Origin: Fischerella sp. PCC 9431
GTDB lineage: Bacteria; Cyanobacteriota; Cyanobacteriia; Cyanobacteriales; Nostocaceae
DNA: 64,000 bases
Direction: 5' to 3'
NCBI RefSeq assembly: GCF_000447295.1
Contig: NZ_KE650771.1
Coordinates: 1,175,869 to 1,239,868 of the forward strand
The notes beneath the pieces are model-generated. The model had not been told where the DNA came from. It searched no databases and was given only the letters and a program-made list of their open reading frames with translations. Positions 34,317-42,139 of this stretch are shown here, in pieces; position 1 is the stretch's first letter; every line of letters starts with the position of its first letter. Made by a program: the position numbers and the translations under genes.

Positions 34317-35642
34317 TTAAATTAATCGTAATTGATGCTCTTTATTGTCTGCATTATCTGATGTCACCTGATTAGTTTGATTGCTGTTTTCCTCTACAGA
34401 AATTGGTTCCACCCAGTCTTCTTCATCTACAGCTAGCAATTTATTTGCTGCTTCCAGCATTGATGTTGCTATGTCTTTTAAATCTTCACGGTTGTTGAGG
34501 TAGGTTCTGAGTGCTTCTATCGGATCAATGCTATTACTAGCGCTTAATTCGGGGACGCGAGGTCTAGCTAACTGACTGACTAATTCTGGTTGAATAGTGT
34601 AGGTATGAGCTGGAGTTAAGAGTTGGTGGAGTGCGGCGTTGTCAATTAAATCTAACTGTTCCGAACGAAGTTTGTAAATTAATCTGATCACTGCATCGTC
34701 AATATTATACTTGGCGATCGCTTTCATAATTACGGCTTGTGGATCTTCTGCCTTGGAAACATCCACCTCAATTGTGTGGAAAACCCGCGCCGGTAAAGGG
34801 TTAAATTCCCATTTAGCGCTAAAGCGTTCCAACTCAACCATTACATAGCCTTTTTCTTCCTTCTCTTCACTAAAGTCCACCCGTTCAATACTTCCTGGAT
34901 AAATCACTGGTGGGTTGTTGGATTTATTCAAACTCTGGTGACGATGGACATGTCCTAAAGCTACATAATCAAAACAGGGTCGCACCAACATTGATAAGGG
35001 AATTGTAAAACCTTTACCAACTGCCAAAAAACGTTCAGCCCCTAAACTTGCATTATCAGCCATCAAGTGACCCAAAAGAACTGTGGGTACATTGGGATCA
35101 AGACGACGAATTTCTGCTTCTAAAACAACTTGCAAACGTTCAACGAGTAGTTGATGTACTTCGCTTAAAGATAAACCTTCAGTTTCTTGGCGAGTCATCA
35201 ATGTAGAACGAGTCAACCAAGGTAGGGTAATAACTTGGATAAGACCATTACGGGTTTGGATATGGTGAGTCTTTAAGGTATCACCTACTACAATCCCTGG
35301 CACACCTAAAGTGCGGTAAATACATAGACTTGCTCCCCCCTGGCCTTGGGAATGTTGGTCATGGTTCCCCACTAACAACACTGTGGGAATCTGAGCATCG
35401 ACAAGACGGCGAAACTGACCAGCAAAAGCTTCTTGTACATACGGTGGTGGTGTCGCATCAGGGAAAGCATCACCACCAAAAATGACCAAATCCACAGGTT
35501 CCGTAAGAGCTTGGTCAATACAATGAGATAGAGTTTTGACAAAATCCTCCAACCGCGTATTTAAACCTGTCTCAGGATTAATACGTCCGTGGGAGAAACC
35601 GCTTCCCATATGGATATCTGAAAGATGGAGGATTTTAATCAT
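34317..35642 (-). CDS. sbcD: SbcD/Mre11-type DNA repair exonuclease
   Basis: A 441-residue metallophosphoesterase: ILHLSDIHMGSGF, IFGGDAFPDA, LLVGNHDQHSQGQGGA, LLGHLMADNAS and YVALGHVHRHQ give the five metal-binding motifs, followed by the capping domain (IYPGSIERVDFSEE) and a C-terminal region. SbcD pairs with the SbcC ATPase to open hairpins and protein-blocked DNA ends, which is relevant in a genome full of palindromes. sbcC is not adjacent. The long C-terminal tail is typical of cyanobacterial versions. Confidence 0.9.
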   Translation of the reverse strand: MIKILHLSDIHMGSGFSHGRINPETGLNTRLEDFVKTLSHCIDQALTEPVDLVIFGGDAFPDATPPPYVQEAFAGQFRRLVDAQIPTVLLVGNHDQHSQGQGGASLCIYRTLGVPGIVVGDTLKTHHIQTRNGLIQVITLPWLTRSTLMTRQETEGLSLSEVHQLLVERLQVVLEAEIRRLDPNVPTVLLGHLMADNASLGAERFLAVGKGFTIPLSMLVRPCFDYVALGHVHRHQSLNKSNNPPVIYPGSIERVDFSEEKEEKGYVMVELERFSAKWEFNPLPARVFHTIEVDVSKAEDPQAVIMKAIAKYNIDDAVIRLIYKLRSEQLDLIDNAALHQLLTPAHTYTIQPELVSQLARPRVPELSASNSIDPIEALRTYLNNREDLKDIATSMLEAANKLLAVDEEDWVEPISVEENSNQTNQVTSDNADNKEHQLRLI

Positions 35643-35694
35643 ATTTGTCCTTGGTCGTTAGTCATTTGTTTAATACTCTAATTACAAATGACTA

Positions 35695-35752
35695 TTGTAG
35701 AGACGCGATTAATATATTGTAGACGCGATGAATCGCGTCTCTACAAATGACA
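35695..35752. repeat. GAGACGCGAT palindromic repeats
   Basis: TTGTAGAGACGCGATTAATA and GTAGACGCGATGAATCGCGTC in tandem; same family as the copies at 3470, 34101 and inside the gene at 43848. Confidence 0.75.
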
Positions 35753-35757
35753 AATCA

Positions 35758-36483
35758 TTAAATATGAATTCCACACTCAGTCTTCCCAAAACCACGCCAA
35801 CGTCCAGCGCGTTCATCTTCACCATCTGCTACTGGGGTTGTGATTGGTTCATCGCCAATGCTGGGATAACCTTTGTCATGCAGAGGATTATAAATTACTC
35901 CATGTTCAGCAACGTAACCCCAAGTTTTTTCGCGTGTCCAATTTGCTAGGGGATTAATTTTCATCCGGCCATTGCCGTCAATTTCAAATATAGGCATGTT
36001 AGCACGGGTTACAGCCTGGTCACGACGGCGTCCGGTAATCCAAGCTACAGTATCCAGTTCTGCTAGACCCCGTTGCAAAGGTTCTATTTTGGTGAGGTGG
36101 TGAAATTGAGCAATATCTTTATCCCAGAGTTCATCACCGTATTTAGCTGTAAAAGCTTCGCGGGTATCTACATCAGGGATTTTGTAAACTTTCAGATCCA
36201 GGTCGTAAACTTGTTTGGCTTTTTCGACTAATTCCAAAGATTCGCGGAAATGAAACAGGGTGTCGAGAAATATCACAGGTACTGGATGCTTGAGTTCACG
36301 GTACAGAATATCCGTGATCAGCATGTCATCAACATTAAAAGCACTCGTTTGTACAAGTCCTGTGGGAACATTCTCAACAGACCATGCCAAGATTTCACTT
36401 GGATGAGCGTTCTCATACTTCTGATTCAATTGTTCCAAGTCTAAATCAGCGATTTGGTTCCTAGATACTGTGGAAATGGTCAT
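35758..36483 (-). CDS. cysH: Phosphoadenylyl-sulfate (PAPS) reductase
   Basis: A 241-residue enzyme reducing PAPS to sulfite in assimilatory sulfate reduction, with thioredoxin as donor. Landmarks: SAFNVDDMLITDIL, VIFLDTLFHFRESLE, ITGRRRDQAVTRA, and the catalytic Cys in the C-terminal KTECGIHI. That is the only Cys, so the [4Fe-4S] cysteines of APS reductases are absent and the PAPS-specific type is indicated. Monocistronic. Confidence 0.95.
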   Translation of the reverse strand: MTISTVSRNQIADLDLEQLNQKYENAHPSEILAWSVENVPTGLVQTSAFNVDDMLITDILYRELKHPVPVIFLDTLFHFRESLELVEKAKQVYDLDLKVYKIPDVDTREAFTAKYGDELWDKDIAQFHHLTKIEPLQRGLAELDTVAWITGRRRDQAVTRANMPIFEIDGNGRMKINPLANWTREKTWGYVAEHGVIYNPLHDKGYPSIGDEPITTPVADGEDERAGRWRGFGKTECGIHI

Positions 36484-36762
36484 GGTTATTTTTTAGTCAA
36501 ACAGTTCCGTAGCTTCTTAAGAATGATTTTACACGAAAAAAGACACGTATATTGGTCGGATATCAGGTAATTATTCTGCCTGGGTTTTTGGGTTGGAAGG
36601 TGACAAGCTAATGAAATAATGATTAACAAGTCAGGAGTTAGTGTTTACCTGCGACTTTACTAAGATAAGTAACGCTATTTTAAGTTTTACCATGTTTTGA
36701 TGGATAAATATACTGGTTTTGATATTGTTAATAGAATCCTTAAAAATCAGGGATCATACAAA

Positions 36763-36867
36763 ATGAACGATTTAAAAACTCCAAATCAACTAAATCAGTC
36801 TTTGATTATGGGAGCATTAGTGGCTTTAACCAGTGCCAGTGTGATTACTTTGATGAGTTTGTTTTAA
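36763..36867 (+). CDS. Putative 34-residue single-helix membrane protein
   Basis: MNDLKTPNQLNQSLIMGALV then ALTSASVITLMSLF: a polar start followed by one hydrophobic helix to the C-terminus. An AGGGA lies 10-12 bp upstream, and a perfect terminator follows 47 bp after the stop with no other gene in between, so a short dedicated transcript is likely. It resembles in size the small photosynthetic-complex subunits (as psb30 here), but it matches none that I know. Could still be a non-coding RNA. Confidence 0.5.
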   Translation: MNDLKTPNQLNQSLIMGALVALTSASVITLMSLF

Positions 36868-36913
36868 AACTAATAAAATTAAATATTAAAAAAATAGCAA
36901 AATAATTTTACAA

Positions 36914-36944
36914 AACCCCGCTCGTAACTGAGCGGGGTTATTGT
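36914..36944 (+). terminator. Strong Rho-independent-type terminator
   Basis: Perfect 10-bp stem AACCCCGCTC / GAGCGGGGTT with a 6-base loop, then ATTGTTTG. It belongs to the small ORF at 36763-36867. Confidence 0.85.
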
Positions 36945-37012
36945 TTGATTGACGTTTTGTGTCTAGAACTGGAGTGGAAGCTCAACATTAAGAGAAGCCC
37001 AGTATTAATTTT

Positions 37013-37159
37013 TAATTGAGGGTTGGCGGTAAAGCTGATCGCAAGTATTACGAAGAAGCCTGGGAGAAGTTTGCTGATCGCATAGGATGGAGAGTGAATA
37101 GTAGTTGGGTACGTTATATTCAAGTAACTTTTGACACTCTTCTCTCGCATCGAGACTTG
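37013..37159 (+). pseudogene. GUN4-domain fragment with internal deletion
   Basis: The bases match the C-terminal part of the TIR-GUN4 gene at 38195-38420: GGCGGTAAAGCTGATCGC, GGATGGAGAGTGAATAGTAG and so on, reading GKADRKYYEEAWEKFADRIG. After VTFDT the copy jumps to the end of the domain: about 69 bp present in the intact gene are missing between two CTCTTCT-type direct repeats, and the frame then hits a stop. No start codon or 5' part. A decayed paralogue, not a gene. Confidence 0.85.
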
Positions 37160-37345
37160 TAAACCGTAACACGCCCTGACGGGAAGTCAAAAGTCAAAAC
37201 ATTTTGATTGATAAATCTAGGGTGCGATCGCTTAATATAATCAAAAATTTTATAGAACATCGATGCTTTGATTTTGCTTGGGTCGGGGATTTTACCTGAG
37301 TTTTATAATCATCATAGAGAATTAGTTAAATTTGCTTAGTTATAT

Positions 37346-37438
37346 ATGCGCGATCGCGTTGTATTAAAACTTGTATCTGTAAGTCTGCCGTTTGGCATTT
37401 TAAACACTTTGGCAATTATTGCGGCTGTGGGAGAGTAA
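37346..37438 (+). CDS. Possible 30-residue hydrophobic peptide upstream of TIR-GUN4
   Basis: MRDRVVLKLVSVSLPFGILN then TLAIIAAVGE, stop 3 bp before the TIR-GUN4 ATG; the ribosome binding site of that gene (GGAGAG) lies inside this ORF. Basic start, one hydrophobic stretch: it could be a small membrane peptide or a translationally coupled leader. No ribosome binding site of its own is evident, and the length is compatible with chance. Confidence 0.3.
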   Translation: MRDRVVLKLVSVSLPFGILNTLAIIAAVGE

Positions 37439-37441
37439 ACA

Positions 37442-38425
37442 ATGATATTTCATGTGTTTCTGGCTCACAATAGTCAAGATAAGCCAAAAATCAGGATTAT
37501 CTATAAAAATCTTCAAAAATTAGGCTTGAATCCCTGGCTTGATGAAAAACAAATTAGACCAGGACAACTTTACCAAGATGTGATTCAGCAAGCAATCCAG
37601 CAAATTCAATGTGTTGCTGTTTTCATTGGTACAACAGGTTTAGGAAGGTGGCAAGCCCTTGAACTTCACGGTTTTATCAGCCAATGCGTAGAAAGAGACA
37701 TTCCGGTAATTCCCGTCTTACTACCTGGTGTTAAGTGTATTCCAGATAATCTAATTTTTCTCAGGCAGTTTCATCAAGTTTGCTTTGAATGTGAAATTGA
37801 AGAAGACTTTGAAGCTTTTAAAACTTTGTATTGGGGTATTACTGGAGAAGAACTGGAGATAGATAACACAATTTTTTCTCAACCTAATAAGAATACTTTA
37901 GACCCTCTTAACTCACATCCTGGTATTCAACCACCCACTCAAACAGATGACCTACTCTCAGAAAAAGGCATAGACTACACTAGACTACGCGACTTACTAG
38001 CAGTCAAAAACTGGAAAGAAGCCGACAAAGAAACCTATCGGGTAATGATTCAGGCTGTAGGTAAAAAAGATGGTGACTGGTTTGACCCAGACGAACTCTT
38101 AAATTTTCCTTGCACTGACTTACGCACAATTGACCGCTTGTGGGTAAAATACAGCAATGGACACTTTGGCTTTAGTGTCCAGAAGGAAATTTACTTGAGC
38201 GTTGGCGGTAAAGCTGACGGCAAGTATTACAAAGAAGCCTGGGATAAGTTTGGCGATCGCATAGGATGGAGAGTGAATAGTAGTTGGATATCTTACTCTA
38301 ATGTAACTTTTGACACCTCTTCTCCTAGAGGACACCTCCCACGCTCTGTTCGGGTAAAAGTTGCGGGCTGGCGGGCAATTCGGGTCTCTTCTCTCGCATT
38401 GAGACTTATAAAGTGTAACATCTAG
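37442..38425 (+). CDS. TIR-GUN4 fusion protein
   Basis: A 327-residue protein of two domains. TIR (about 1-135): FHVFLAHNSQDKPK (strand A), NPWLDEKQIRPGQ (box-2-like loop), and a candidate catalytic Glu74 in GRWQALELHGF, at the place of the NADase Glu of bacterial TIRs. After a polar linker, a GUN4 domain (about 175-325): YTRLRDLLAVKNWKEADKET, FPCTDLRTIDRLWVKYSNGHFGFSVQ, SPRGHLPRSVR. GUN4 domains bind porphyrins; bacterial TIR domains cleave NAD or make signalling nucleotides in antiphage defence. The fusion suggests a TIR effector gated by a tetrapyrrole or a derived GUN4 ligand; this is inference. GGAGAG 6 bp before the ATG fixes the start. Lies among gene fragments and a toxin-antitoxin pair. 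Confidence 0.9.
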   Translation: MIFHVFLAHNSQDKPKIRIIYKNLQKLGLNPWLDEKQIRPGQLYQDVIQQAIQQIQCVAVFIGTTGLGRWQALELHGFISQCVERDIPVIPVLLPGVKCIPDNLIFLRQFHQVCFECEIEEDFEAFKTLYWGITGEELEIDNTIFSQPNKNTLDPLNSHPGIQPPTQTDDLLSEKGIDYTRLRDLLAVKNWKEADKETYRVMIQAVGKKDGDWFDPDELLNFPCTDLRTIDRLWVKYSNGHFGFSVQKEIYLSVGGKADGKYYKEAWDKFGDRIGWRVNSSWISYSNVTFDTSSPRGHLPRSVRVKVAGWRAIRVSSLALRLIKCNI

Positions 38426-38477
38426 GGCTTTCCGAGAATTATAAATATTTATTACCAACCCCAGATGCACGGTAGAA

Positions 38478-38756
38478 TCAACATTTCATAATTCCGATAC
38501 CTGGCACTGCGGGGGTATAGCAGCTCACCTCAATAAATTTATCTGCTACTTCCTGCACTTCCGTACTTTCAGTTATTTGTTGCTTATCCCAAGGTAAACT
38601 CATCTGTCCTGGTGACTTCTTCTTACCTTTATTTTTCAACGACGGTAAAAAGCGACTACCCCAATGATTCCTTTTTTCCGGCTTCGACTTCGGGCGATAT
38701 TTCTTGCAAAATTGGCGATACTCAGTATCACAAACTAAATTGAATGCGATCGCATT
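38478..38756 (-). pseudogene. 3' remnant of an unrecognised gene
   Basis: 92 codons open to a stop with no start. The sequence is protein-like and basic (FCKKYRPKSKPEKRNHWGSR, then KNKGKKKSPGQMSLPW) and ends GIGIMKC. The 5' end stops at an in-frame TGA directly beside a HIP1 octamer (38746-38753), as if a longer gene had been cut there. Family not recognised. Confidence 0.55.
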
Positions 38757-38805
38757 TCAATCAGCAACACGAGAAAACAACTCCTCAAAAATATAAAAAC
38801 TTGAA

Positions 38806-39102
38806 TTATGGCTTTACTGTTACTGCCAAATGTAACCCTAAAGCATCCAACAAAGAATTTAGACAGTAAAACTCAATCTCGCCTTTATCTGATAGTATCT
38901 GGTCAAGTTTATTGTAGAGTTCCTTGACTTGTGTAGAAAGCTGATTAGTTCCACCATGCGCTTCTATGACATTTTTCAGCGCCTTACTTAACATTTGCGG
39001 ATCACCTTCTTCTAAAACAACTTCGATATAAGCTGCTGCTTCTAGTGGATTTTTTAAGTCTTGAATCAGTTTTTCATGATAGCTTGTACTTCTAGACATC
39101 AT
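38806..39102 (-). CDS. HigA-type addiction-module antitoxin
   Basis: About 98 residues starting at MMSRSTSYHEKLIQDLKNPL; longer frames run back into the toxin gene and are rejected. Pattern LEAAAYIEVVLEEGDPQMLSKALKNVIEAHGG is that of the probable-addiction-module antidote proteins (HTH, Xre-like) that pair with RelE-like toxins encoded just upstream. Overlaps the toxin gene by a few bases (translational coupling). C-terminal half FYCLNSLLDALGLHLAV completes the HTH. Both partners appear intact. Confidence 0.85.
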   Translation of the reverse strand: MMSRSTSYHEKLIQDLKNPLEAAAYIEVVLEEGDPQMLSKALKNVIEAHGGTNQLSTQVKELYNKLDQILSDKGEIEFYCLNSLLDALGLHLAVTVKP

Positions 39103-39430
39103 CTCTACTCCTGTAATCTTGCCAATATTCCCTGGCTTTAGCAATGTCTTTATCTTGAGTGCTTTTATCGCCACCACACAAAAGAATAATAATTGTTGAG
39201 CCTTGCTGACCAAAGTATATGCGATAGCCAGAACTGTAGTCTATTCTCAGTTCAAAAACTCCATCACCAACTGATTTACAATCACCTAAATTACCTGCTT
39301 CTACTCGGTCAAGCCTGGCTCTAATTTTAGCTTTTGCTCTAATATCGCGTAAAGAATCAAACCACTCAGAGAAGGGATTTATACCATCAACTCTTAAATA
39401 ACTTTTAATCTCCTTTGGTGAAGCTTCCAT
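39092..39430 (-). CDS. RelE/ParE-superfamily toxin (HigB-like)
   Basis: 112 residues from MEASPKEIKSYLRVDGINPF; the more upstream in-frame Met at 39472 lacks support. Family blocks: NPFSEWFDSLRDIRAKAKIRARLDRVE, GDCKSVGDGVFELRIDY, GYRIYFGQQGSTIIILLCGGDKSTQDKDI. This is the addiction-module killer type of mRNA interferase, with the toxin-first gene order common for HigBA. It lies between GUN4 fragments in the accessory region. Confidence 0.87.
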   Translation of the reverse strand: MEASPKEIKSYLRVDGINPFSEWFDSLRDIRAKAKIRARLDRVEAGNLGDCKSVGDGVFELRIDYSSGYRIYFGQQGSTIIILLCGGDKSTQDKDIAKAREYWQDYRSRDDV

Positions 39431-39530
39431 ATACAAGCCTTTGTAAACTCTGCGATCGCTGTAAACCAACAAAATACACTATGTAGCGATGATGACACTC
39501 ACCAACAAACTTTTGTCATAAATATTACAA

Positions 39531-39698
39531 GGTTAAGCCTTAAAGTTACAGCATTAAGCCTTATAGTTACAACATTAAGTCTTACAGTTACAACATTAAG
39601 TCTTATAGTTACAACATTAAGTCTTACAGTTACAGCATTAAGCCTTATAGTTACAACATTAAGCCTTATAGTTACAACATTAAGTCTTACAGTTACAA
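39531..39698. repeat. Eight 21-bp tandem repeats
   Basis: Core CATTAAGYCTTAYAGTTACA, period 21 bp, eight units, in the non-coding stretch upstream of the toxin gene (39431-39790). The sequence is unrelated to the arrays at 14732 and 34113 but the period is the same. Confidence 0.92.
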
Positions 39699-39790
39699 CA
39701 TTAGGATATAGAGACGTACCTTAGCAAAACCATGCGCTACAGCATTATTGGCACATCTCTATAGACATTTTGAGTCAAAATCAGACAATT

Positions 39791-40015
39791 GAGGATTCAA
39801 GCTGTAGGTAAAAAAGATGGCGACTACTTCACCTCAGACAAACTCTTAAATTTTCCCTGCACAGACTTACGCACAATTGACCGTTTGTGGGTAAGATACA
39901 GCAATGGACATTTCGGCTTCAGCGTCCAGAAGGAAATTTATTTGAGCGTTGCTGGTAAACTTAACGACAAGTATTACAGAAAAGCCTGGGAGAAGTTTGG
40001 CGATCGCACCACTAT
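39791..40015 (+). pseudogene. GUN4-domain fragment ending at a HIP1 site
   Basis: Bases follow the TIR-GUN4 gene (IQAVGKKDGDYFTSDKLLNF, TDLRTIDRLWVRYSNGHFGF and on to AWEKFGDR) and then lose all similarity immediately after GGCGATCGCA. The 5' part of the domain and the TIR part are missing, and the frame runs out in unrelated sequence at 40061. A truncated duplicate. Confidence 0.85.
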
Positions 40016-40090
40016 TGAGAATACCCAACATTCCTTGAGCAAAGCTTGTGCTTTACCCTGATCTATTGGCTGTAAGGTTTGTGGAGTCAT
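40012..40090 (-). pseudogene. Possible 5' gene fragment joined at the HIP1 site
   Basis: From an ATG at 40090, minus strand reads MTPQTLQPIDQGKAQALLKE and CWVFSIV up to the HIP1 octamer where the GUN4 fragment of the other strand ends. It reads like a true N-terminus, but the rest is absent. Family not recognised. Confidence 0.35.
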
Positions 40091-40925
40091 TAAAGAGGGA
40101 ACGGGAAACAGGGAACTCTTAACAGTTTTTCCTATTTCCTGTTCCCTCTCCGAGAGCAAGAGACCCCACTTCTATAAGTGGTATGTTTCAGGTAGGGATT
40201 TATACCCCACCTGAAACCATCTGTTCCCTGTTCCCTATTCCCTGTTCCCTTCATTGATGAGACATTTACGCAGCTAACAAATGAATTTATATTTCATTTC
40301 TCATTTTATTGAAGCTGGGGTTCTGACGCACAAAGATGACGAAGTTTAGTTTGTGAGCGATCGCAACCATACTCAATAGATGAGTCAACAAAAAATTCCA
40401 TACCAAAAAAATCAGAATGCAGCAGGGAAAACTATTTTGGTCGCCCATAACGTTTTGCAGACACTACTTGGTGTACACACTTTCTGAGAAGGAGTTGTTC
40501 AGAATTTTATATAAGTTAGTTTATTTTTAATAATTGCTTAATCTTATTAATTAAAATAATTACTACCATGAGAAATGTTAGGAATAAACTTTTGTAACGC
40601 TGGTAACATTTTGCATGAGAGTAAATACTCTAAAATTCAGTGTTGGTAAAAAGATCTGCCTAATGTAATCTAGCCAAAGAAGGAGTAAAACTAAGACTTT
40701 TTTCGTAAAGTTACATCTCTAGATAATGTTGGATAGTTGGTAATTAAACTACATTCGATATAGGTAATCGATATATCCGCGATTAAAAATCGATAACTGC
40801 AAAATAAAACTATTAAGGTTTTTTTTGTTATTTTGTATTTAGCTGAACAGTTATTAACGACTGATTGGGCGTCAATATAAATAGATAAAGCAATAGATCA
40901 TCCGTGAAATGGAGGGGTAATTATT
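40091..40925. other. Long non-coding stretch
   Basis: 835 bp without a supported gene. It contains GTTCCCTGTTCCC-type repeats at about 40095-40155 and 40222-40250 (inverted, hairpin-forming) and then AT-rich sequence upstream of the Mo-nitrogenase-domain gene, which must include its promoter. Confidence 0.5.
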
Positions 40926-41285
40926 ATGCTTACTGATACCACTAAAAACATTATTTTCTCAGCTTTTGTTAATCACAATGCAGAAAATAATCAATCAGAA
41001 ATTAAACATCAATTGAACAAGTCTCAATCTGATTTACTACAACCATTACGTGAATGGCTCGATTCATTTGATATTCAAAATCAGAAATTGGCAAAATTTA
41101 TTGCAAAATTGATCCCCGCCCAGTGTCCCTTTGAAAGAGATATTATTTTATTCGGTCGCAAGATAGCCCATATTCCACCCATGTGTAAGTTAAACCCACT
41201 CTATGACCAGTTTGTAGGGTTGCGTTTTCGGGCTTTGTGTTACTTAGTAGATCAATGTGGAGAAGATATTCAATCCTACTGTTGA
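40926..41285 (+). CDS. Mo-dependent nitrogenase C-terminal-domain family protein
   Basis: A 119-residue protein. The C-terminal ~80 residues, LQPLREWLDSFDIQNQKLAKFI, IPAQCPFERDIILFGRKIAH, IPPMCKLNPLYDQFVGLRFR and ALCYL, are typical of the Mo-nitro_C family found in nitrogen-fixing and other cyanobacteria. Its role is unknown; the family name comes from an annotation of nitrogenase-linked proteins, not from activity. Conserved Cys/Pro-rich segments could bind a metal. GGAGGGG precedes the ATG. Confidence 0.85.
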   Translation: MLTDTTKNIIFSAFVNHNAENNQSEIKHQLNKSQSDLLQPLREWLDSFDIQNQKLAKFIAKLIPAQCPFERDIILFGRKIAHIPPMCKLNPLYDQFVGLRFRALCYLVDQCGEDIQSYC

Positions 41286-41390
41286 AAGCATTCAAGCATA
41301 GAAAGTACTCAACAAATGGTTAGGAGTTAGGGGTTAGTAGCTAATGGTTAGTGGTTAGAATAACAAAAAACCCACAACCAACAATCAAAA

Positions 41391-42134
41391 ATGTTATTGC
41401 ATCTGAGTACTTGGCAAGAAGTCGAAGCGTACTTACAAAAATCTCAGGGTATTATTCTTCCGATAGGTTCTACAGAACAACATGGACCGACAGGATTAAT
41501 TGGTACAGATGCGATTAGTGCAGAAGCGATCGCTCGTGGTGTCGGCGACGCAACCCAAGCCATAGTTGCACCTACAATCAATGTTGGCATGGCATTGCAT
41601 CATACAGCTTTTCCCGGTACAATTAGTTTGCGTCCTAGCACAATGATTCTAGTTGTGCGAGACTACATCACCTGTCTAGCGAAAGCAGGTTTTAGCAAAT
41701 TCTACTTTATCAATGGACACGGCGGCAATATCGCTACCCTCAAAGCAGCCTTTTCAGAAACTTATGCACATTTAGAAGATTTGCACATTCCTAATGCTCA
41801 AAATGTGCAATGTCAAGTAGCGAACTGGTTTATGTGCAGTTCAGTATTTAAACTCGCCAAAGAATTATATGGGGATCAAGAAGGTTCCCATGCAACACCA
41901 AGTGAAGTTGCTGTAACTCAATTTGTTTATCCAGAAGCGATTAAGCAAGCACCCCTTTCTCCAGAAGTTGGGAAAGGACACAGAATTTATGGTGCAAAAG
42001 ATTTTCGTCAGCATTATCCTGATGGTAGGATGGGATCAAACCCAGCCTTAGCAACACCAGAACACGGACAGCAGTTTTATGAGTTAGCAGTAAAAGAACT
42101 GAGTCATGATTATTTGGAGTTTTTGAACACATAA
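41391..42134 (+). CDS. Creatininase-family amidohydrolase
   Basis: A 247-residue enzyme of the creatininase/MftE-like fold with the metal ligands visible: LPIGSTEQHGPTGLIGTDAI (E, H, D), FINGHGGN (H) and GDQEGSHATPSEVA (E/H). The family hydrolyses cyclic or linear amides (creatinine, F420/riboflavin intermediates, peptide maturation in mycofactocin); the substrate here is unknown. The next gene starts 5 bp later, so a shared transcript with the CFA-like methyltransferase is likely. Confidence 0.9.
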   Translation: MLLHLSTWQEVEAYLQKSQGIILPIGSTEQHGPTGLIGTDAISAEAIARGVGDATQAIVAPTINVGMALHHTAFPGTISLRPSTMILVVRDYITCLAKAGFSKFYFINGHGGNIATLKAAFSETYAHLEDLHIPNAQNVQCQVANWFMCSSVFKLAKELYGDQEGSHATPSEVAVTQFVYPEAIKQAPLSPEVGKGHRIYGAKDFRQHYPDGRMGSNPALATPEHGQQFYELAVKELSHDYLEFLNT

Positions 42135-42139
42135 TCATC

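Noticed and set aside
39431..39472. Longer N-terminus for the HigB-like toxin
   Set aside because: Family alignment begins at MEASPKEIKSYL; the extra 14 residues (MLVYSDRRVYKGLY) are not family-like.
39531..39698. Regular repeat considered as a CRISPR array
   Set aside because: Units are contiguous, with no unique spacers, and no cas gene is present; the same holds for the other two arrays.
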